Positions 29,529-37,937 of a stretch of 64,000 nucleotides of DNA are shown piece after piece. Each line of letters begins with the position of its first letter. Positions within the stretch are counted from its first letter, which is position 1. A program made the position numbers and the translations under genes. Source of the stretch: G963677445 sp963677445 (GTDB taxonomy: Bacteria; Bacteroidota; Ignavibacteria; Ignavibacteriales; Melioribacteraceae). The notes beneath the pieces are model-generated. The model did not search any database. It was not told where the DNA came from and saw nothing but the letters and a program-made list of their open reading frames with translations. Where the stretch lies: NCBI GenBank assembly GCA_963677445.2, contig CAXXGF010000006.1, positions 1 through 64,000 of the forward strand, written 5' to 3'.

Positions 29529-30263
29529 TTATTTTCCTTCCGTTTTTGCTTCGGCAAGATGGCCGTTCGGAATAATTCGTTTTTCAACATTTTCATCACG
29601 TTCAATCAGGCCGTCGCGAATTCTGATAATCCTCGCGGCATGTTCGGCAATATATTCTTCATGAGTAACCAGGATGATAGTATTACCCTGTTCATAAATT
29701 TCATTGAAGAGGCTCATAATATCTTCACCTGTTTTTGTATCAAGGTTACCAGTGGGTTCGTCGGCGAGGATAATGGAGGGATCGGTGACAAGAGCGCGGG
29801 CAATAGCCACTCTCTGACGCTGGCCTCCGGAAAGTTCATTCGGTTTATGATAAACCCTGTCCTCGAGGCCCACTTTCACAAGGGCCTCATAAGCTTTTTC
29901 CTTTCTCTCATAAGATGGCATACCGGAATAGATCAGAGGAAGCTCTACATTATGAAGCGCGTCGGAACGGGGAAGCAGATTGAACGTCTGGAATACAAAA
30001 CCAATTTTTCGGTTTCTGATCTCAGCCAGTTCATTATCATCCATATCGCTGACGTTAAATCCTTCAAAATCATAAAGCCCTTTTGTAGGGGTATCGAGGC
30101 AGCCGATGATATTCATCAGGGTTGATTTACCTGATCCGGAAGGCCCCATAATGGCTACATATTCATTTTTATTTATTCCAAGAGAAACATCGGCAAGAGC
30201 GTGAACCTCCTCAGTTCCAACCTGGTAAATTTTCGCTATATGTTCAAGACTGATAATATTCAT
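29529..30263 (-). CDS. ABC transporter ATP-binding protein (MacB/LolD type)
   Basis: 244 aa. Walker A GPSGSGKST (about 40-48), Q-loop in FVFQTFNLLPR, signature LSGGQRQRVAIARAL, Walker B IILADEPTGNLD, H-loop VTHEEY. LolD/MacB-type spacing. It powers the FtsX-type permeases encoded immediately downstream. The C-terminal extension after the H-loop is charged (ENVEKRIIPNGHLAEAKTEGK). Located between the adaptor and permease genes, 14 bp after the adaptor stop. Confidence 0.93.
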   Translation of the reverse strand: MNIISLEHIAKIYQVGTEEVHALADVSLGINKNEYVAIMGPSGSGKSTLMNIIGCLDTPTKGLYDFEGFNVSDMDDNELAEIRNRKIGFVFQTFNLLPRSDALHNVELPLIYSGMPSYERKEKAYEALVKVGLEDRVYHKPNELSGGQRQRVAIARALVTDPSIILADEPTGNLDTKTGEDIMSLFNEIYEQGNTIILVTHEEYIAEHAARIIRIRDGLIERDENVEKRIIPNGHLAEAKTEGK

Positions 30264-30277
30264 TTTTTATCCTGCTT

Positions 30278-31600
30278 TTATTTGCTTTCAGTTGCAATTT
30301 CTTCTGCTTTTTCTTCACCTTCGGCCGGAGTTTTATCTTTCTTTTTATTGGTAACCCTGACCTGAAGGCCATCTTCGAGTTCTTTTGAAATTGCTCTGTA
30401 AGGACCGCTGACGACTTCTTCATCAACACTTAGCCCTTCCGAAATTTCAATGAAATTATCATCACTGATTCCTGTTTTCACTTCTTTCATTTTAACGGTC
30501 GAACCTTCTACAACAAATACAACTTCGGAAGGCTTCTCTGGTTTACCCGATTTATCAAGCCTTGGCATATGGGATGAATCTTCACCTTCTCCTTCACCTT
30601 TTTTCGCCATTCTCGCAGTAACGCTCTGGATCGGCACCGAAACCACACCCATTTTTGTTTCAGTCTGAATATCGGCGTCACATGACATTCCGGGACGAAT
30701 GCCTTCATCAAGATCCAGCAGTTTAATTTTCACTTCGAAATTAACCACTTCATCCTGTGTCCCGAGCCCTGTTGTCTGAGCGCTGTTGCCAATATGTGTA
30801 ACCACACCTTTGAATAGTCTTTCACCAAAAGCATCAATTTCAATGAATGAAGTATCTTTGGAAGAAATCAGAATAACGTCATTCTCATCAACTTCAACAA
30901 TTGCCTCCATCTGTGAAAGATCGGCTACGGTCATCATATTAGTACCCTGGGTAAAATTACTGCCCAGAACTCTTTCACCAAGCTCAACATTCAACTTGGA
31001 AATAGTAGCGTTCAGAGGGGAATAAATTGCTGTTTTGGCAAGATTTTCCTCGGCCTCGGTCAGAGATTCCTGAACCTGCAGAATAATTGATTTTTGAGCC
31101 TCAAAAGCTCCTTCGCTCTGCAGAAAATTTGATTTAGCCAGTTCAAGCTGTGAATCACTTGCCAAACCTTTTTTATAAAGCCCTTTAATTCGTTCATATT
31201 CGGCTTTTTGCTGTTCGAGATTAGCCTTTCTTATTTTAAGAGTTGCTTTCGAACTCTCAAGATTAGCTCTCGCGCGGTTTCTCTGGGCCACATAAATATC
31301 TGGTTTAATCCTTATCAGAAGCTGACCTTTCTTAACCACATCCCCCTCTTCGACCGGCAGTTCAACAATCTCGCCAGTTACTTCGGGAGTGATATTAAGT
31401 TCTTCAATAGGATAAATTTTACCTGTAGCTGAAACTACCTGGGTTATTGTCCTGGCTTCCGAATTGTCAACCTGTACAGGCACAATCACATCTTTCTCTC
31501 CGCCCAATGCCACAACAAGTACTACAGCTATTAAAAGTCCCAGGAGCCCGAATATTATAATCTTTTTATTTCGTGATTTTTTACGATTCCTCTTCGCCAT
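30278..31600 (-). CDS. MacA-like periplasmic adaptor (HlyD family)
   Basis: 440 aa. Short basic cytoplasmic start (MAKRNRKKSRNKK), one TM (about 13-31), a lipoyl-like half-motif TGEIVELPVEEGDVVKKGQLL, a coiled-coil hairpin (about 85-185), the second lipoyl half (YSPLNATISKLNVELGERV), and a beta-barrel/MP-proximal region. An acidic/Lys-rich tail (NKKKDKTPAEGEEKAEE) ends the protein. It links the inner-membrane ABC permeases with the TolC-like channel. A linker about residues 325-360 (GEGEGEDSSHMPRLDKSGKPEKP) is low-complexity and unusual. Second gene of the operon. Confidence 0.9.
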   Translation of the reverse strand: MAKRNRKKSRNKKIIIFGLLGLLIAVVLVVALGGEKDVIVPVQVDNSEARTITQVVSATGKIYPIEELNITPEVTGEIVELPVEEGDVVKKGQLLIRIKPDIYVAQRNRARANLESSKATLKIRKANLEQQKAEYERIKGLYKKGLASDSQLELAKSNFLQSEGAFEAQKSIILQVQESLTEAEENLAKTAIYSPLNATISKLNVELGERVLGSNFTQGTNMMTVADLSQMEAIVEVDENDVILISSKDTSFIEIDAFGERLFKGVVTHIGNSAQTTGLGTQDEVVNFEVKIKLLDLDEGIRPGMSCDADIQTETKMGVVSVPIQSVTARMAKKGEGEGEDSSHMPRLDKSGKPEKPSEVVFVVEGSTVKMKEVKTGISDDNFIEISEGLSVDEEVVSGPYRAISKELEDGLQVRVTNKKKDKTPAEGEEKAEEIATESK

Positions 31601-31620
31601 GTTAAAAATCTCCTTAAATT

Positions 31621-32973
31621 CTATTTGTCAAATTCTTTATAATCAAGTTTGCCAAGAATATTTGTCAGGTTGTCTTTCAGCTTGTAATAATTATACCTCG
31701 CGTCAATCATTGCGCTGACGGCATTGGTATAATCCTTATCAGACTGTAACACGTCAAGGATTGTTCCCGCTCCCAGGTTATACCTTTCATTATTTATTCT
31801 TCTGTTTTCTTCAGCCGAGATAACATTTTTACTGCTCACATCGAGCTGTTTTTTAGCAGCGATAAGATCAAGATATCCCTGCTTGACCTGAATTTTAATT
31901 GAACGCTTTAATGCTTCCAGGTTCTCTCTTTCATTTTTAATGCCCGCTTTAGCGTAATCCATTCCGGCTTCGGTATTCCAGTTTGAAAAAATCGGCACAT
32001 TCAGTGATAACCCGATAGAATATGATCTCCTGTCGAAAAGGTCTCCCGGTTCAACTCCTGATGTTCCGAAACCATAACTTCCGGTAAGAGTAGGGAATAA
32101 ACCGCTTCTCTGGATAATCAGGCTTTCTTCGGCGTTGTTGACCAGAAGGTCCTGACTTTTAAGATCCGCCCTGTTTTTAAATGCGTCCTTCACCAGGGCC
32201 TGAAGATTATTGAGGTTTTCAAATTCATCTTCGAGTTTCTCTTCAGTATCTGTCGATGTCGGATCATCAAATCTGTATTCATCCAGAACATCGAGAGCCA
32301 GGTAATTCAGCAGATTGCTTTTCGCTATTTCAAATGTATTCTGCGCCTGAATCAGAGCGAGCTGGGCATTTCCGAGCTGAACCTGCTGGGCATATACATC
32401 CGCTACCGGAACAGAACCAAGTTTATTTCTTTCCTGTATGGTTTCCAGAAGTTTCTGATTATAGGTAACATTATCCTCTCTTACCTTAAGCAGCTCTTTG
32501 GCATTAAGTATGGTAAAGTAATAATCGGTCGTACGGTAGAGCACATCCTGCTTCAGTTTTTCCAGGTCATACTTTGCCGATTTAAGACTGTTTTTAGCAG
32601 TGCGGAGATTGGCATAGTTCGCCAGTCCGTTAAAAAGAGTCACGCTGCCGCCTGCCGAAATTTTCCATGTACGGTTATCGTTTTGAGATTTACCGAATGA
32701 AACTACAGAATCCAGCTCGGCAACATACTGCCGTGATCCGTCATTCGCCACACGCGACCAGTCCCAGCTTCCATTGAGGCCAAAACTTGGTAAAAAATCG
32801 CCATAAGCGCTTTTAACGTTCGTCTCACGGTAGTCGAGGGAATTCTTCGACTGAATAATACCAGAATTTCTCTGAAGCGCGATTGAGTATGCTTCTTCAA
32901 GTGTCAGCTGCTTCTGTCCACATACAATTGTCGTTAAAAACAGGACCCCCAGAATAAATAGATTCTTTCTCAT
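31621..32973 (-). CDS. TolC-family outer-membrane efflux protein
   Basis: 450 aa. Signal peptide to about VCGQ, then LTLEEAYSIALQRNSGIIQSKN, the first OEP helix pair, and the repeated half (LVKDAFKNRADLKSQDLLVNNAEES ... GYLDLIAAKKQLDVSSKNVISAEENRRINNERYNLGAGTILDVLQ). Two long coiled-coil halves and beta segments are as in TolC. First gene of the leftward export operon (tolC, adaptor, ATPase, three permeases). Start preceded by AGGAGAAAGTA. A 115-bp gap to cca upstream could hold its promoter. Confidence 0.92.
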   Translation of the reverse strand: MRKNLFILGVLFLTTIVCGQKQLTLEEAYSIALQRNSGIIQSKNSLDYRETNVKSAYGDFLPSFGLNGSWDWSRVANDGSRQYVAELDSVVSFGKSQNDNRTWKISAGGSVTLFNGLANYANLRTAKNSLKSAKYDLEKLKQDVLYRTTDYYFTILNAKELLKVREDNVTYNQKLLETIQERNKLGSVPVADVYAQQVQLGNAQLALIQAQNTFEIAKSNLLNYLALDVLDEYRFDDPTSTDTEEKLEDEFENLNNLQALVKDAFKNRADLKSQDLLVNNAEESLIIQRSGLFPTLTGSYGFGTSGVEPGDLFDRRSYSIGLSLNVPIFSNWNTEAGMDYAKAGIKNERENLEALKRSIKIQVKQGYLDLIAAKKQLDVSSKNVISAEENRRINNERYNLGAGTILDVLQSDKDYTNAVSAMIDARYNYYKLKDNLTNILGKLDYKEFDK

Positions 32974-33088
32974 TACTTTCTCCTAAATGTAAAACTGAAT
33001 TTTGCTGTATTCTGCTTCTTTGGACGTAAGTCAGAAAGAAAAGTTACAGGATTTATCCCAGGAAAAGTAAGATCAAAAAAATTATTTC

Positions 33089-34489
33089 TCAGTTGATATA
33101 TCTATCCTTTATCTCCATCAGGTAATGTTTTGCCTCTTCATAATCATTGGCGATAATTCCGTCAAGAATTGCCTCTTCAATCGCGCTTTTTATTTCACCG
33201 ACTTTCTTCGAAGGGGGGATTCCGCAAATCTCCATTATTTCATCCCCTCTCACCGGAGACTGAAATTCCCTTAGCTTGTCCTTTTCTTTTACCTCTTTAA
33301 CCTTGTTCATAACAAGTTCATAATTCTCGAGATACCGGGCAACCTTATATGGATTTTTGCTTGTGATATCAGCGCGGCATAATGTAATAAGGTCATCCAG
33401 GTCTTCCCCCGCGGCCACAGCCATTCTCCTTATGGCCGAATCGGTGACAATATCTGATACAAGGGCTATCGGCCTCAGATGTAGTCTTATCAGGTTTTCC
33501 ACATAAGTCAGCTTGTTGAATGGAAGCTTCTGACGGCTGAAAACAGCTTTCATCATTCTCGCCCCAATCTCTTCATGGCCATGAAAGGTCCAGCCGGTGC
33601 CGTCAATAAATTTTTTCGTTCTCGGTTTCCCGATGTCATGCACCAGTGCAGCGTATCTCAGCCAAATATCATCTGAAACACGGGCGACATTATCCACTAC
33701 TTCGCAGGTATGATAAAACACATCCTTATGATGATATTCCTTTCGCTGCTCCACCCCGATCATTTCGGAAAGTTCCCTGAATACATATTTCATCACCTCG
33801 AGCTCCTGCATGGGGATTAAACCTTTAGAGGGAACCGGAGAAGCCAGTATCTTTAAAAACTCATCAGTTATTCTCTCCTGAGAGACAATTGAAAGTCTTT
33901 CGGCCATCGCGGTCGCGGCTTTTTGTGTTTCCTCCGCTATCTCAAAATCAAGCTGTGCCGAAAACCGGAAAGCTCTCATAATCCTTAATGGATCATCATC
34001 AAAAGTTACCATCGGATCAAGCGGGGTCCTAATAATTTTCTTCTTAATATCCTCCAGCCCGCCAAATGTATCTATCATCTCACCAAATGTATCTTTATTC
34101 AGGGAAACCGCGAGTGTATTGATTGTAAAATCTCTCCGGCCGATATCATCATCGAATGTTCCTTCCTCAACTATCGGTTTCCTGCTGTTTCGGTTATAAG
34201 ATTCTTTACGCGCCCCGACGAGTTCAATTTCCAGATCGCCATATAATAATTGAGCGGTGCCAAAATTCCTGTAGATATTCACCTTCGTTTTATCGAGCCG
34301 GTCGGCAAGTTTTTCAGCGAATTTCACACCGCTTCCGGTAACCAGAATATCAAGGTCCTTTCTTTCCCTCTCCAGAATTATATCCCTTACGTAACCGCCA
34401 ACAATATATATATCAACACCTTCTTCCCTGGCGAGGTCAGATAAAACCTCAAAAATCTTTTCTTTATTAAGTAAATCCTTAAAATTCAA
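33089..34489 (-). CDS. cca: CCA-adding enzyme / poly(A) polymerase-type nucleotidyltransferase with HD domain
   Basis: 466 aa. Nucleotidyltransferase head: VGGYVRDIILERERKDLDILV (about 30-50), RRDFTINTLAVSL, and DPLRIMRAFRFSAQLDFEI. The C-terminal HD domain contains ALVHDIGKPR. This class II family either adds CCA to tRNA 3' ends or polyadenylates RNA; sequence alone does not fully separate them. The tRNA-Phe gene in this window does not encode CCA, so a CCA-adding enzyme is needed. The start is TTG and overlaps the stop of the upstream peptidase gene by 11 nt, so translation is probably coupled. Confidence 0.85.
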   Translation of the reverse strand: MNFKDLLNKEKIFEVLSDLAREEGVDIYIVGGYVRDIILERERKDLDILVTGSGVKFAEKLADRLDKTKVNIYRNFGTAQLLYGDLEIELVGARKESYNRNSRKPIVEEGTFDDDIGRRDFTINTLAVSLNKDTFGEMIDTFGGLEDIKKKIIRTPLDPMVTFDDDPLRIMRAFRFSAQLDFEIAEETQKAATAMAERLSIVSQERITDEFLKILASPVPSKGLIPMQELEVMKYVFRELSEMIGVEQRKEYHHKDVFYHTCEVVDNVARVSDDIWLRYAALVHDIGKPRTKKFIDGTGWTFHGHEEIGARMMKAVFSRQKLPFNKLTYVENLIRLHLRPIALVSDIVTDSAIRRMAVAAGEDLDDLITLCRADITSKNPYKVARYLENYELVMNKVKEVKEKDKLREFQSPVRGDEIMEICGIPPSKKVGEIKSAIEEAILDGIIANDYEEAKHYLMEIKDRYIN

Positions 34490-36668
34490 TTCTTTTCATT
34501 CCTTTCCAGATTTCCGAATGATTCTTTTTCATCCACCAAATCTTTTGTAAATTATATTTCAGGGGAGCAAAATTAGCTTTATTTTCACATTTACGCAAAG
34601 CTCTTTCCGCAAAATATTCAGCTTTATCAAAATCGAGTATTTTAGTGTAATATTCTGATATTTCAAAAAGCAGGTGAAAATCATCACTTTCTTTTACCTC
34701 CGGGCGCTCCAAAAGCTGATATTGTTCAGGTTCCTTATGAATATGAAATAATTCCCTGTACATTAATCGAACTGCCTCGGGAATCGTTTCAGGGATAATA
34801 GCTCCGGCATTTAAATTTTCGAGTGAATCAAGATTTACCGAATTGAAACCCCTGTTGTAATAACTGAAATATTCCTCACCTTTATAGCTCAGAAATTTTT
34901 GAAACCTCGCGTAATTATAATAGTTTTTTGAAGGATTTTGTTCCATTACCCTGTCATAATATTTCGCTGCCTGCTCCGGCATTCCCCTACGGGAATAAAT
35001 TTCGCCTGATAATAATTCCATCGCGTATTCATAAGAGGCGCCTTTAAAACGATCATTATATAAATCGGCATATTCCATTGCCCTGTCAAGGCTGTCCATT
35101 TTAATATAAGTGTTAATCAATCCTCTCAAAGAAGAGTAATTATCAGTTCTGTTCAGCAAATCTTTATAAATTTTCAAGGCTTCGTCATATTTCCACCAAC
35201 GAATTTCTTCCTTTGCCTCTTCCATTTTTCGGGCGACATACCGCGGGCAGAATTTTTTTACCAGCGGCGGCCTCGCAAAATAAAGCTGAGCCCGGTGTTT
35301 ATTCGTATCAGGTTCAATTGTATTTATAAACTCTTCGTAATCCCGGCTTAGCTCCTCAATTTTTCTACCGGTATATTTTTCAAAATCCATATCGGAATAA
35401 AGTTTATTAACAGTCTCCATACCATAATAAAGTGAAATAAACTTCAGGAACGCCCCGGAAAGGGCGTAGGATAAAGATGTGTTGCTCCCGAAAAAGTTAA
35501 ATCCTGAATAAAGGGAAGCGGGATCAATAAAATATCCGGCATGTTTTGCAAAGGCGGCAGTATGAAAGAGATCAAAATCATCAAAATTGTTCTCCACAAG
35601 CATCGCGTATCCCTCAATCATTGCCGGGTTAAAATTTTCCGCCAGTTTAAATATTCCCCTCCCCTTTTCAGCGGAAAAAACATGAGCCAGTTCATGAAGA
35701 ATTGTTGTGCCGGGAGTACTATTCTGGATAAAAATCATATACTGCCAGGGTTTGGAAACATCCGCGTTGCCCGCTCCGAAATATTCCTTCTTCATCTTTC
35801 GGTCTTTAAATATCCAGGAGGTTATTTTTTCCGAAGGTTCATAACCGAGGGAGTCTGACAAGTAGCTGTAACAGAATTCATGCTCGAGGGCTAAATTTTT
35901 AACCCTGTGTTCCTTCAGATTCGAGGGCAGCACAATTGAAAAATGTTCTGTCTCTATTTTGGCGCCGAAAGTTTTGGCCAATCCCGCCTCATTAGTTGAA
36001 AACCCTGATATCGGTTTTAGAACAATATAAAGTAATATACCCGATAGGACAAATACAGTTCTGAATATTCTTCTTTTAAAAGAAAAAATTTCACTCAACA
36101 TATTATACAAGCCCCAAAACGCAAATACCGCTCCTTGAAACATATATAATTTTGCGGGAACATTAATAAATTCATCATAAATATTTCCAGGAAAATAGCC
36201 TATCAAAATGCTGTAAAAATATACCTGTGGATATTTATAAAGTTCATATAGAGGTGTTGCTATAAAAATAAGGAGAAGAAAAAAGAAAAGGAGACCGGAC
36301 CTCTCAGGATCAATATAATTCGCGAGATCGGCAAATAATATTCCTGAAAGAAATGAGGGTACAACAATAATAAAATAAAACTCTATATCAGCAGAGAGAG
36401 GACAAAGTGATAGCAATGTTGAGATAACAGAGATAAAAAGAGGAATTAAAAGAAGAAAAAAAGATGTCCTGAATAATTTCCGGTTAATTATCTCATTTTT
36501 TTTTTCACTTGTTCGGTGATATATCAATCGAAATATTCCTCCCGCGATGAACAGAAAAAATCCGTTTATCGCGGAAACTTCATACCCGATAACATTGGTA
36601 AGTGGCAGGAAAGCCAATAATATATTTAACGCTGTAAAAAACGCCGCGAGTATGTAAAACAAACTCAT
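34479..36668 (-). CDS. Polytopic membrane protein with gluzincin-type metallopeptidase domain and TPR repeats
   Basis: 729 aa. About seven TM segments fill residues 1-230. A peptidase-MA-like domain follows, with the zinc motif HELAH (325-329) preceded by TTIL and a downstream Glu in MIEGYAMLVENN. Residues about 470-700 are TPR-like helices (LKIYKDLLNRT ... LRGLINTYIKMDSLDRAMEYADLY ... AAKYYDRVMEQNP). It probably cleaves or remodels envelope proteins, with the TPR part as a docking platform; substrate unknown. Sits 5 bp after murA and overlaps cca, so it belongs to the kinase-murA-cca operon. Confidence 0.75.
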   Translation of the reverse strand: MSLFYILAAFFTALNILLAFLPLTNVIGYEVSAINGFFLFIAGGIFRLIYHRTSEKKNEIINRKLFRTSFFLLLIPLFISVISTLLSLCPLSADIEFYFIIVVPSFLSGILFADLANYIDPERSGLLFFFLLLIFIATPLYELYKYPQVYFYSILIGYFPGNIYDEFINVPAKLYMFQGAVFAFWGLYNMLSEIFSFKRRIFRTVFVLSGILLYIVLKPISGFSTNEAGLAKTFGAKIETEHFSIVLPSNLKEHRVKNLALEHEFCYSYLSDSLGYEPSEKITSWIFKDRKMKKEYFGAGNADVSKPWQYMIFIQNSTPGTTILHELAHVFSAEKGRGIFKLAENFNPAMIEGYAMLVENNFDDFDLFHTAAFAKHAGYFIDPASLYSGFNFFGSNTSLSYALSGAFLKFISLYYGMETVNKLYSDMDFEKYTGRKIEELSRDYEEFINTIEPDTNKHRAQLYFARPPLVKKFCPRYVARKMEEAKEEIRWWKYDEALKIYKDLLNRTDNYSSLRGLINTYIKMDSLDRAMEYADLYNDRFKGASYEYAMELLSGEIYSRRGMPEQAAKYYDRVMEQNPSKNYYNYARFQKFLSYKGEEYFSYYNRGFNSVNLDSLENLNAGAIIPETIPEAVRLMYRELFHIHKEPEQYQLLERPEVKESDDFHLLFEISEYYTKILDFDKAEYFAERALRKCENKANFAPLKYNLQKIWWMKKNHSEIWKGMKRIEF

Positions 36669-36673
36669 TAGAC

Positions 36674-37936
36674 TTAATATTCTTTTGTCTGAACTCTTTC
36701 TATATCGGCGCCTAAAATTCCAAGCTTTTCTTCAATTCTCTGGTAACCGCGGTCGAGGTGGTAGATTCTGAGCACTTCGGTAGCTCCTTCGGCGGCCAGT
36801 CCGGCTAAAACCAGGCACGCGCTCGCTCTCAGGTCGGTTGACATCACTTTGGCGCCCTTCAGATTATCAACTCCCTTTACTACAGCGCTGTTCCTCATCA
36901 CTTCAATATTGGCTCCCAGGCGGTTCAGCTCGGGTACGTGTTTAAACCGGTCAAAATATATAGTATCGGTAATTGTCGAAGCGCCACCGGCCATAGTCAT
37001 AAAAGCTGTCCACTGCGCCTGCATATCGGTCGGAAATCCCGGGAAAACCGCGGTGGAAACATCAACATTTCTTATTTCAGTATCGGTAGCGTCAATAATA
37101 ATCGATCTGTCGTTATATTCCAGTTTTACTCCGCTATCCTCAAGTTTCCACAAAACCGAGTTGAGATTTTCCTTTTCGGTGTAAAATAGTTCCACCCTGC
37201 TGTGTGTCATGGCCGCGGCGATAAGTAGAGTTCCGGCTTCAATCCTGTCCCCGATAACTCTTGAGGATGCGGGAAGGAGACTTTCTACTCCTTCAATTTC
37301 CAGTGTGGAAGTTCCGACTCCCTCTATCCTTGCTCCCATGCTCTTAAGATATTCGGCAAGCTGGGTTATCTCAGGTTCAACAGCGGCATTGGTAATCACT
37401 GTGGAGCCTTCGGCAAGCGTCGCCGACATAAGAGCGTTTCCGGTAGCGCCGACAGAGCTGATATCAAAATGTATTTTTGCCCCCTTGAGCTTTCCTTTCG
37501 CTATTATATAACCTTCCTCGAGCTCAACCTCGGCGCCAAGTTTTTTAATCGATTCCAGGTGAAAATTAATTGGTCGCGGTCCCCAGGCGCATCCGCCCGG
37601 CATCGAAACTTTCGCGTATCCATATTTAGCCACCAGCGGACCAAGCACATAAACCGAAGCGCGCATTTTTTTTACATGCTCATAGGGAGCTGTAAGTTCA
37701 TTTATACAGCTTGTGTCAATAGTAAGGCTGTGTTCGCTGAATTTCACCTCTGCCCCGAGGTGCCTGAGCAGTTTGGACATTGTAAAAATGTCATTAACTT
37801 CAGGAATATTCTCAAAGGTATTCAGGCCGTTATTAAGAAGGGTTGCGGGCATAAGCGCCAGCGCCGAATTTTTCGCTCCGCTGACTCTTACGCTGCCTGA
37901 AAGCTGCTTCCCTCCATGTAGAACAAATTTATCCAT
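36674..37936 (-). CDS. murA: UDP-N-acetylglucosamine 1-carboxyvinyltransferase
   Basis: 420 aa. First committed step of peptidoglycan synthesis: transfers enolpyruvate from PEP to UDP-GlcNAc in the cytoplasm. The EPSP-synthase-like fold is clear. N-terminal SGAKNSALALMPATLL carries the substrate Lys-Asn pair. The catalytic-loop Cys is C116 in PGGCAWGPRP (the fosfomycin-target Cys is retained). C-terminal FPTDMQAQWTAFM and DLRASACLVLAGL are family blocks. One base separates it from the kinase stop codon upstream, and the membrane peptidase follows after 5 bp. Confidence 0.95.
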   Translation of the reverse strand: MDKFVLHGGKQLSGSVRVSGAKNSALALMPATLLNNGLNTFENIPEVNDIFTMSKLLRHLGAEVKFSEHSLTIDTSCINELTAPYEHVKKMRASVYVLGPLVAKYGYAKVSMPGGCAWGPRPINFHLESIKKLGAEVELEEGYIIAKGKLKGAKIHFDISSVGATGNALMSATLAEGSTVITNAAVEPEITQLAEYLKSMGARIEGVGTSTLEIEGVESLLPASSRVIGDRIEAGTLLIAAAMTHSRVELFYTEKENLNSVLWKLEDSGVKLEYNDRSIIIDATDTEIRNVDVSTAVFPGFPTDMQAQWTAFMTMAGGASTITDTIYFDRFKHVPELNRLGANIEVMRNSAVVKGVDNLKGAKVMSTDLRASACLVLAGLAAEGATEVLRIYHLDRGYQRIEEKLGILGADIERVQTKEY

Positions 37937-37937
37937 A

